Positions 44,381 through 52,437 of a stretch of DNA of 64,000 bases are shown here, one piece after another; position 1 is the first letter of the stretch, and each line of letters opens with the position of its first letter. This stretch comes from Nitratireductor sp. (GTDB taxonomy: Bacteria > Pseudomonadota > Alphaproteobacteria > Rhizobiales > Rhizobiaceae). The notes under the pieces were generated by a model. The model ran no database searches and was not told the origin of the DNA. It saw nothing but the letters and a program-made list of their open reading frames with translations. The DNA lies in NCBI RefSeq assembly GCF_017794765.1, contig NZ_CP051236.1, positions 3,562,691 to 3,626,690 on the forward strand, given 5' to 3'. Made by a program: the position numbers and the translations under genes.

Positions 44381-46627
44381 GTGTCCTTGAAACAGGATGA
44401 TCACGCCGCAAACACCCATTCCTGGACAGTGGGCGGCATGGACTGCGCAAGTTGCGCTGGCAAAATTCGAACAGCGCTTGAGCGCCTACCGGGCGTAAGC
44501 GACGTCAAGGTTTCGGTCATGTCCGAGACGCTGGCGCTTGCCCTTGATGAGGGCAAGACCGGACGGGAAACAATTGAACGCACAGTCGAAAAGCTGGGCT
44601 ATAAGGTTTCCGCACGTCAAATAGCCGGGTCGGATGCCGGTGGAGATGCCAGCGCGGACGCATGCTGTGGCGGCAAGGGGCGGCAGCCTCACCCGGATTC
44701 CGGACCATCGGATCCGGGGCATGGTGTCGCCGGTCATGTGCATGGCGCGGATGTGGGTAACAAAAGCTGGTATCGCACCGGGAAGGGGCATCTCGTCATT
44801 TTGACGGGCCTTTTGCTGGCTGCTGCCTGGGGAGCCGAGTTCCTTCTGCCAGGTGATTTGGGCATGTGGGCCTTCGTGGCCGCCTGCCTGATCGGTGTCG
44901 CGCCGGTCGCGCGCCGGGCGTTCGCGGCCCTGCGCGCCGGCATGCCCTTCACGATCGAAATGCTGATGACCGTGGCGGCTGCGGGTGCGCTGTTTATCGG
45001 TGCGGCCGAGGAAGCCGCGCTGGTGGTTTTCCTGTTCGCCGTCGGTGAATTGCTGGAGGGCGTGGCTGCAAACCGTGCCCGTGCCGGTATCAGGGCCCTG
45101 GGAGACCTGGTTCCCAAAACAGCCATGCTTGAAGAGAATGGCGGGACCCGAAAGGTGCAGGCATCAGAACTCGTCATTGGGCAGATCGTCGTCGTGCGTC
45201 CGGGTGACAGAATTCCCGCCGACGGCGAAATCGTCGATGGCACTGCAGGCATCGACGAAGCACCTGTCACAGGCGAATCCGTCCCGAAAACGAAGAGCGA
45301 AGGGGATGATGTTTTTGCCGGATCGATTGTCACCGACGCGGCGATCAGGGTTCGTGTGACACGCGCGCCGGAAGACAACACAATAGCCCGCATCATCCGT
45401 CTGGTCGAGGAGGCTCAGGAGGCGCGTGCGCCCACCGAGCGCTTCATCGACCGGTTCAGCCGCTACTACATGCCGGCGATCGTGGCTCTTGCCGTTCTGG
45501 TGGCGGTTGTGCCGCCATTGGCTGTGGGCGCTGCCTGGGATGTGTGGGTTTATCGGGCGCTCGCATTGCTTTTGATCGGATGTCCCTGCGCGCTGGTGAT
45601 TTCAGTGCCTGCTTCCATTGCATCCTCCCTTTCGGCCGGTGCCCGTCGCGGTCTCCTCTTAAAGGGTGGCGCTGTGCTGGAGGCAGCTGCAAGGGTCGAT
45701 CTGGTGGCGCTCGACAAGACCGGCACACTGACAGTGGGGCGGCCTGTTGTGACGGATATCTGGTCGCCTGATGGCGAAGAGAGGCGTCTTCTGGCTCTGG
45801 CAGCCAGTGTTGAGGCGGGGTCCAGCCATCCGCTGGCGGAGGCCATTCTGAGGTTTGCAGAAAATCTTGGCGTTTTGTTCGAAACAGGAAGTGATGCGCG
45901 CGTCATACCCGGGCGCGGGGTGGAAGCCCGGGTGGGCGGGCAGACAGTGTTTGTGGGGTCGCCGCGACATGCCGCGGAGCAGGGCGCCATGACGCCCGAG
46001 GCCAGACAGCACATCGAAGCGCTGGAAGCCCAGGGCAAGACTGTTGCCGCCGTGTTTCAGGCCAATGCGCTTTGTGGAGTCATCGCCTTGCGTGACGAAC
46101 CGCGCGAAGACGCTGCCGCTGCAATGCGTGACCTTGCACAGCTGGGCGTGCGTTCAGTGATGCTCACCGGGGATAATGCCCGCACAGCCGGCGCTATCGC
46201 GGGAAGCCTGTCGATGGAGTTTCGTGCCGAGCTTCTGCCTGATGACAAGGTTTCCGCCATCCGCGAGCTGACCGCCGGTCATACGGTGATGATGATCGGC
46301 GACGGGATCAATGATGCACCTGCACTCGCCACTGCCGATGTTGGGGTGGCGATGGGATCGGGCACCGATGTCGCTCTGGAGTCGGCGGATGGCGCGCTTC
46401 TGCGAAACCGGGTGAGTGACGTAGGCGGGATGTTGCGCCTGGCGCGGGCGACGATGATCAATATCCGTCAGAACATCGCCATCGCCCTCGGCTTGAAGGC
46501 TGTTTTCCTGGTGACAACGGTGCTTGGCATCACCGGGTTGTGGATCGCCATTCTCGCAGACACGGGCGCTACCGTGCTCGTGACGCTCAACGCTCTGCGA
46601 CTTCTCGGATTTCGTCTGGAACGCTGA
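44381..46627 (+). CDS. zntA: heavy-metal P-type ATPase (Zn/Cd/Pb exporter, ZntA/CadA-like)
   Basis: A 748-residue P1B-type exporter. GTG 44381 has AAGGAGA about 8 nt upstream and gives a better start than TTG 44360. An N-terminal metal domain has GMDCASCAGKIR (CASC 22-25), followed by a Cys/His-rich linker (ADACCGG, then several His, about 94-122). Membrane metal site CPC 401-403, phosphorylation site DKTGTLT 445-451, SSHPLAEAI, and GDGINDAPALA are intact. The last helix has LADTGATVLVTLNALRLL, whose Asp marks the Zn/Cd/Pb subgroup, not copper. Its own MerR-type promoter precedes it. Confidence 0.95.
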   Translation: MSLKQDDHAANTHSWTVGGMDCASCAGKIRTALERLPGVSDVKVSVMSETLALALDEGKTGRETIERTVEKLGYKVSARQIAGSDAGGDASADACCGGKGRQPHPDSGPSDPGHGVAGHVHGADVGNKSWYRTGKGHLVILTGLLLAAAWGAEFLLPGDLGMWAFVAACLIGVAPVARRAFAALRAGMPFTIEMLMTVAAAGALFIGAAEEAALVVFLFAVGELLEGVAANRARAGIRALGDLVPKTAMLEENGGTRKVQASELVIGQIVVVRPGDRIPADGEIVDGTAGIDEAPVTGESVPKTKSEGDDVFAGSIVTDAAIRVRVTRAPEDNTIARIIRLVEEAQEARAPTERFIDRFSRYYMPAIVALAVLVAVVPPLAVGAAWDVWVYRALALLLIGCPCALVISVPASIASSLSAGARRGLLLKGGAVLEAAARVDLVALDKTGTLTVGRPVVTDIWSPDGEERRLLALAASVEAGSSHPLAEAILRFAENLGVLFETGSDARVIPGRGVEARVGGQTVFVGSPRHAAEQGAMTPEARQHIEALEAQGKTVAAVFQANALCGVIALRDEPREDAAAAMRDLAQLGVRSVMLTGDNARTAGAIAGSLSMEFRAELLPDDKVSAIRELTAGHTVMMIGDGINDAPALATADVGVAMGSGTDVALESADGALLRNRVSDVGGMLRLARATMINIRQNIAIALGLKAVFLVTTVLGITGLWIAILADTGATVLVTLNALRLLGFRLER

Positions 46628-46663
46628 CCCGCACAGAGGAATCGAATACATCCCGACATGTGG

Positions 46664-46685
46664 ACGCCGGCCTTGTAGCCGGCGT
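46664..46685 (+). terminator. hairpin terminator after metal ATPase
   Basis: An 8-bp stem ACGCCGGC/GCCGGCGT with loop CTTGTA, 37 bp after the ATPase stop, followed by TCTTAT. Moderate intrinsic terminator. Confidence 0.6.
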
Positions 46686-46688
46686 TCT

Positions 46689-46710
46689 TATACGTGATTG
46701 TATACGTATA
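46689..46710. promoter_or_regulatory. inverted repeat TATACGT-N8-ACGTATA
   Basis: A perfect 7-bp-arm inverted repeat, directly after the terminator hairpin and well upstream of the LysR gene. Possible operator; the bound protein is unknown. Confidence 0.4.
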
Positions 46711-47207
46711 TTTTCGCAGCTTTCCTCGCCTAAACGACGACCCGTTCTTCTGGGATTGATGCCATCGTTTTTCCTTATCTAATTGTAAAATAATGATAAT
46801 TTTTTCCACCTCAGATGAGCGCCTTGTGCCGGGTAGAAAGATATCCACACAAACTACTATAGGTTGTACATGTAATCGGAATACGTTATCGTTTGGTCAA
46901 TCTGGTGGTTGGAGGGCGTCGAGAATTCTGGGGGACAGTGTGTTTCAGCGGACAGGTGTTTAGCGCTGCGGAGATCTTGGTCCGAGGATCATTAGGAGCC
47001 CGGACGAAATGAATTGGCGACATGTTGGCAGGTGTCTCTCTGCCAGCGCCAAGACGGATCCCGCGGGGCCGCGGAACTGCATTGCGCGAATGAAACGCGT
47101 GATGCGGACGGACGGATTTTGCCGTCTTTCAACAGTGTTGCGTGCCGCATTCGCGGCGGCGTCCTTCGGGTCAGATTTCCACTCTTATCAAGCGAGGCGT
47201 AGAGCAT

Positions 47208-48116
47208 ATGGGCATGCACAAACAGGATGGACTTTCATTCGCAACCTTACGAGCCGCGGAAGCGGTCATCGACACACGCAGCCTGACCGGCGCGGCGCAG
47301 AAGCTGGGCATCAGCCAGCCAGCGGTCAGCATGCATCTGGGGCGTTTGGAGCGGGCAATCGGAACACCCCTCATCAAGAAGCTCGGCAACCGCATTGTCG
47401 TGAAAGAAGAAATATCGGGCCTCATTCGGCAGATGCTCGATCTCGAGCGCCGGCTTCGCACGGTCGGGTACGAGAAGAATGTTTCCAAACTAAAGGTGGG
47501 GATCTGTACCTATACAGCCCCACTGCTCCTGGGCGGTCTCGGGCGACTGGGCAAGATCAAGGAAACCGTGAGCTGGCGTATTTCCGATTCCAGGCGTCTG
47601 GAGGAGATGTACGATCTGGGGCAGGTGGATGCCGCATTCCGCGCGCTCTACCCAAATGAACTGGGCCCCGACCTGGTCTGCGACTACTCCATGCGTTGGA
47701 TGGGCGCGCGTGAACTGAGCGAGCAGATCAAGCGCAACTCCACCGCGATACCCGTGGTACTTTCAAATCCACAGTCTCCTCTGGGAATTATGGCGCGTGA
47801 CTGGCTTCGCCAGCGCAATGTACCCTACGAGGTGATTGGCGAGGTGGACGATCTCACAAGTGCCATGAAGCTTGTGGTCAGCGGTGTTGCCGTGTCTCCG
47901 TTGCCGGGTTTTGTCTTCGAAGGAAACTCCTCATCGCTGGAGGATTGCGCAGAGATCATCCCTGGTGGCCTCGAAATCCGCTACGGCATGTTTTTCGACG
48001 ACAAGCGTTTCAATCTGCGGCTTGCGATGGATATTTTCGAGCTTCTCCAGGGAGAGCTTCATCGTCTCACCCCGCCACCTTCTGCCTATCAGGGGCATAG
48101 CCTAGCCCGTCAATAA
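47208..48116 (+). CDS. LysR family transcriptional regulator
   Basis: A 302-residue LysR protein starting at ATG 47208 (MGMHKQDGLSFATL). The winged helix is at about 8-65 (AVIDTRSLTGAAQKLGISQP, AVSMHLGRLERAIGTPL); an effector domain follows (KLKVGICTYTAPLLLG onward). The longer frame from 47142 is less likely. No divergent partner lies upstream within 580 bp, so its targets are not evident, although the beta-ketoadipate genes lie 1.3 kb downstream. Confidence 0.88.
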   Translation: MGMHKQDGLSFATLRAAEAVIDTRSLTGAAQKLGISQPAVSMHLGRLERAIGTPLIKKLGNRIVVKEEISGLIRQMLDLERRLRTVGYEKNVSKLKVGICTYTAPLLLGGLGRLGKIKETVSWRISDSRRLEEMYDLGQVDAAFRALYPNELGPDLVCDYSMRWMGARELSEQIKRNSTAIPVVLSNPQSPLGIMARDWLRQRNVPYEVIGEVDDLTSAMKLVVSGVAVSPLPGFVFEGNSSSLEDCAEIIPGGLEIRYGMFFDDKRFNLRLAMDIFELLQGELHRLTPPPSAYQGHSLARQ

Positions 48117-48133
48117 ATTCCCACCCATGCCTG

Positions 48134-48159
48134 ACGCCGCGCAGCCCCCTGCGCGGCGT
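48134..48159 (+). terminator. hairpin terminator after LysR gene
   Basis: A perfect 11-bp GC stem ACGCCGCGCAG/CTGCGCGGCGT with a CCCC loop, 17 bp after the LysR stop. The T tract is weak. Confidence 0.7.
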
Positions 48160-48238
48160 GGTTATGCCTAGAAACTGTCGTCAAAATTTCACCCAGCCGC
48201 CGCTTTGCCGTCAGGTTCGGCGCGCAAGATTCCAAACC

Positions 48239-48496
48239 ATGAGCAGATCGATTCACAACGCCCGACCGGACGCGCAAACCGATGCGCAAATTGAGGCTCT
48301 CCTGTCGCCGCAGGACGAGGTTTCCATTGTCGACTCACTCTTTGCGATGTCGAAGGCGCATACGGCAGCGGGATCGCGCGATGTGCTTGAGCGCGTTCTC
48401 GCAGCCCGCCTGGAGGCGCGACTTGCGCGTCGGATGCGCCAGACCATTGAGCAAACAACCGATCAATCAGGCAGAGCATCAAGGAGTGCGGCATGA
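48239..48496 (+). CDS. doubtful small ORF, unknown function
   Basis: An 85-codon frame beginning ATG 48239 (MSRSIHNARPDAQ) with host-like codon use and a predicted helical, charged C-terminal half (RDVLERVLAARLEARLARRM). I see no ribosome site and recognise no family. It lies between a terminator hairpin and the convergent IclR gene; it may not be a gene. Confidence 0.35.
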   Translation: MSRSIHNARPDAQTDAQIEALLSPQDEVSIVDSLFAMSKAHTAAGSRDVLERVLAARLEARLARRMRQTIEQTTDQSGRASRSAA

Positions 48497-48518
48497 TACG
48501 CGACAACAGCCCCCGGCT

Positions 48519-48536
48519 CCCCCGGCTTCCCGGGGG
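48519..48536. terminator. hairpin between small ORF and IclR gene
   Basis: A 7-bp stem CCCCCGG/CCGGGGG with loop CTTC, 29 bp beyond the IclR-gene stop. Probable terminator of convergent transcripts; no T run. Confidence 0.45.
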
Positions 48537-48564
48537 CGATGTCTTCGCCCGCGATGACAACGCG

Positions 48565-49353
48565 CTACTGCAAAGCGAGAAAGTCTTCGATCTCACGCGC
48601 GCCCGCCCGCAGATCAGGCAGGATTGTCTGCTCCATCTCGACGCAGGTGAAGCGCGCCGACTGGGTGGAAACGTTGAGCGCAGCCGCAATGCGTCCCGAC
48701 TTGTCGCGGACAGGCACCGCAATCGACCGCAGACCGAGTTCCAGTTCCTGGTCGACAATGGCATAGCCGCGCGCGCCGGCCATTTTCACGGCTTTGGCGA
48801 GTGCGGCCCGGTCCGTCAACGTTCTCTCGGTCTTGGCGCTGATCGACGCCTGCGCGAGAAAACGGGCGAGTTCGGGCGGGTCCAGGTCTGACAGGAGGAT
48901 CCGGCCCATCGACGTGCAATACGCCGGCAGGCGCGTGCCAACGTTGAGAGCGACCGAAACGATGCGTCGCCCGGCCACCCGGGCGACGTAAACCACCTCC
49001 TCGCCTTCCAGGACCGCTGCTGAGCAGGATTCGCCAAGCGTTTCAGAAATCCGCCGCATGATGGGTTCTGCATAGCGCCAGAGTGCCGCCCCGCCCATCC
49101 ATGTTCGTGCCAGGCCAAGCAATCTTGCCGACAGCAGGAAACGGCGCTCTTCCTGTCGGGCATAGCCGCTGGCCACCAGCGTAAGCAGCAGGCGCCGGGC
49201 GCCCGCGCGCGTCAGCCCTGCCTCCTTCGCCACTTCCGTCAGCGTCATGCCATCGGGTGCGCCTGCGAGAATTTCCAGAACGCCGAGCCCCTTCTGCAGT
49301 GATCCGACAATATCTCGACCCTCGCCGGTGTTTGACACAGTCTCGTTCTCCAT
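48565..49353 (-). CDS. pcaR: IclR family regulator, PcaR-like
   Basis: A 262-residue regulator with an N-terminal winged helix (VGSLQKGLGVLEILAG, then LTEVAKEAGLTRAGARRLLL, about 16-58) and an IclR effector domain (PAYCTSMGRILLS, about 140). It is divergent from pcaI, with only 56 bp between starts. ATG 49353 has no ribosome site; GTG 49338 has GGAG upstream and may be used. By position it activates pcaIJF in response to beta-ketoadipate; the symbol is by context. Confidence 0.85.
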   Translation of the reverse strand: MENETVSNTGEGRDIVGSLQKGLGVLEILAGAPDGMTLTEVAKEAGLTRAGARRLLLTLVASGYARQEERRFLLSARLLGLARTWMGGAALWRYAEPIMRRISETLGESCSAAVLEGEEVVYVARVAGRRIVSVALNVGTRLPAYCTSMGRILLSDLDPPELARFLAQASISAKTERTLTDRAALAKAVKMAGARGYAIVDQELELGLRSIAVPVRDKSGRIAAALNVSTQSARFTCVEMEQTILPDLRAGAREIEDFLALQ

Positions 49354-49380
49354 CTAATAAGTATCGCATATAAAACTTAT

Positions 49381-49395
49381 GTTCGCAATACGAAC
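49381..49395. promoter_or_regulatory. PcaR-type palindromic operator
   Basis: GTTCG-CAATA-CGAAC, a perfect 5-bp-arm palindrome with a 5-bp centre, in the 56-bp region between the IclR gene and pcaI. It resembles IclR/PcaR sites of the form GTTCG-N5-CG(A or C)AC. Confidence 0.75.
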
Positions 49396-49409
49396 TTTTG
49401 AGGAATGCC

Positions 49410-50264
49410 ATGGCGCGTTTTGTTCCGCTGTCGCAGGCGGTCGCGGAAAATCTCGGCAATGGCGACAGTGTCGCTTTCGAGGGGTTCACGCATCTCATCC
49501 CCACCGCTGCTGCCCATGAGGCGATCCGCCAGGGTTTGAGAGATCTCACTCTGATCCGGATGACCCCCGATGTGGTATATGACCAGATGATCGGCATGGG
49601 TCTCGCCCGAAAGCTGGTATTCTCTTACGCGGGCAATCCAGGCGTGGGGCTCCTGCGCCGGTTGCGTGACGCCGTGGAGAACGGGTTTCCCCACGCAATC
49701 GAGATTGTGGAACACTCCCATGCAGCCATGGCCAATGCCTATGAGGCGGGTGCGGCGGGACTTCCCTGTGCCATCTTCCGTGGCTACCGCGGCGCGGAGC
49801 TTGCCCGTGTGAACCCGAACATCAAGTTCATCGAGTGCCCCTTCACCGGCGAGAGCCTGGCCGCCGTGCCGGCGCTCCGGCCCGATGTCACCTTCATCCA
49901 CGCCCAGAAAGCGGACCGAAAGGGCAATGTTCTAATCGAGGGCATCGTCGGCATTCAGAAAGAGGCGGTGCTGGCGGCGAAACGCGCTGTCGTAACCGTG
50001 GAAGAAGTCGTCGACGATTTCTCCGACCTGCACCCCAATCTCACCATCCTGCCGCACTGGACGGTAACCGACATTGCCGTGGTGCCGGGTGGGGCGCACC
50101 CCTCCTACACGCATGGCTACTACGCACGCGACAACGCCGAATATCTGAAATGGGACAAGATCGCCGCCGACCGTGACCTGTTTCGCGACTGGATGCAGAA
50201 GAATGTGCTTGATGCGACGCCTGAGGATTTTGCCGCCCGTGTCGAGAAGCTGAGGGACGCATGA
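49410..50264 (+). CDS. pcaI: 3-oxoadipate CoA-transferase subunit A
   Basis: A 284-residue subunit of a family I CoA-transferase that activates beta-ketoadipate using succinyl-CoA. Start ATG 49410 with GAGGAA 5 nt upstream. SVAFEGFTHLIPTAAAHE (about 18-35), YAGNPGVGLLRRLRDAVE and EGIVGIQKEAVLAAKRAVV are typical. Subunit length and motifs are closest to the glutaconate-CoA-transferase-like CatI/PcaI group. Its stop overlaps pcaJ (ATGA). Confidence 0.9.
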   Translation: MARFVPLSQAVAENLGNGDSVAFEGFTHLIPTAAAHEAIRQGLRDLTLIRMTPDVVYDQMIGMGLARKLVFSYAGNPGVGLLRRLRDAVENGFPHAIEIVEHSHAAMANAYEAGAAGLPCAIFRGYRGAELARVNPNIKFIECPFTGESLAAVPALRPDVTFIHAQKADRKGNVLIEGIVGIQKEAVLAAKRAVVTVEEVVDDFSDLHPNLTILPHWTVTDIAVVPGGAHPSYTHGYYARDNAEYLKWDKIAADRDLFRDWMQKNVLDATPEDFAARVEKLRDA

Positions 50265-51040
50265 TGAGCAAGCCCGAATTCACCCCCAATGAAATGATGA
50301 CGATTGCCGCTTCGCGCGCGCTGAAGAATGACGATGTGTGCTTCGTCGGCATCGGTGCGCCGTCTGCTGCCTGCAACATTGCGCGCCTGACCCATGCACC
50401 CGACATCACGCTGATCTATGAATCCGGCACCATCGGAACGGCGCCGGACGTTCTGCCGCTTTCCATCGGCGATGGAGAGCTCTGCGACACCGCACTGACC
50501 ACCGTGCCGGTGCCGGAGATGTTCCGCTACTGGCTGCAGGGCGGGCGCATTACCATCGGCTTTCTGGGGGCTGCGCAGATCGACAAATACGGCAACATCA
50601 ACACCACGGTCATCGGTGATTATGACAGCCCCAAAACGCGGCTTCCAGGTGGCGGTGGGGCCCCGGAAATCGCCACTTCCTCGCAGGAAGTCTACATCAC
50701 CCTCGCCCAGTCGAAGCGGGGCATGGTGGAGAAGATCGACTTCTACACCTCCTTTGGGCATGGTGATGGTGGCGATCATCGAGAGCGGCTGGGCATCGAC
50801 ACCAGGGGGCCGACGCTGCTCATCACCGATCTCGCGATCTGGAAGCCGGACCCGGTGACGAAGGAATTCACCGTCGTGTCGTTGCATCCGGGTGTCACGC
50901 GCGATCAGGTGCAGGAAACCTGCGGCTGGGCCGTAACGTTCGCCGACGGTGTGGAGGAGACACCGCCGCCCACCGAGCTGGAGCTTGCGACACTGCGCGA
51001 CTTGAAAGCCCGCACCGAAGCGGCCCATAAGGGCGCATGA
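50261..51040 (+). CDS. pcaJ: 3-oxoadipate CoA-transferase subunit B
   Basis: A 259-residue subunit that carries the catalytic glutamate, in LIYESGTIGTAPDVLPL (about 46-62). Other family segments are AQIDKYGNINTTVIGDY and RLPGGGGAPEIATSS (about 105-140). It starts within the pcaI stop and forms the CoA-transferase with PcaI; the product goes to the thiolase PcaF. Confidence 0.91.
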   Translation: MMSKPEFTPNEMMTIAASRALKNDDVCFVGIGAPSAACNIARLTHAPDITLIYESGTIGTAPDVLPLSIGDGELCDTALTTVPVPEMFRYWLQGGRITIGFLGAAQIDKYGNINTTVIGDYDSPKTRLPGGGGAPEIATSSQEVYITLAQSKRGMVEKIDFYTSFGHGDGGDHRERLGIDTRGPTLLITDLAIWKPDPVTKEFTVVSLHPGVTRDQVQETCGWAVTFADGVEETPPPTELELATLRDLKARTEAAHKGA

Positions 51041-51045
51041 TCTTT

Positions 51046-51066
51046 CCGCCGTGCGAGGCGCGGCGG
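51046..51066 (+). repeat. intercistronic hairpin between pcaJ and pcaF
   Basis: CCGCCG/CGGCGG arms around a 9-nt loop in the 66-bp pcaJ-pcaF gap, followed by a second small stem GGCAG/CTGCC. It may tune pcaF expression; low confidence. Confidence 0.35.
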
Positions 51067-51106
51067 CAGGGCGCTGCCCGGCATTGTTGGTTAGGAGAAC
51101 CCGTTC

Positions 51107-52312
<1,206 letters not shown>

Positions 52313-52437
52313 TTGCGATGGTAAAAATGGGGGCGGGTTGACCGATACCGGCACTCACGCACAATTCGTACAGACGATCCTTAGCTTGTCGAAGGGCGGA
52401 GGAAAGGGCACGCACCATCATCTCCGCAGCCGCCCGC
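52313..52437. other. convergent gap between pcaF and acyl-CoA synthetase/GNAT gene
   Basis: A 125-bp non-coding gap between convergent genes. I see no clear hairpin in it. Confidence 0.4.

Larger units (their letters stand above)
46628..47207. other. 580-bp intergenic region between metal ATPase and LysR gene
   Basis: No convincing gene is seen. Near its start it has a hairpin terminator (46664-46685) and a TATACGT-N8-ACGTATA inverted repeat. Positions 46740-46900 are AT-rich and probably carry a promoter. From 46900 the sequence is GC-rich and may be a long 5' leader of the LysR gene; I recognise no riboswitch. Confidence 0.5.

Noticed and set aside
46780..46805. AT-rich AATAATGATAAT stretch considered as a Fur/Irr box
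   Set aside because: Only part of a Fur-type hexamer array is present and no iron gene is adjacent.
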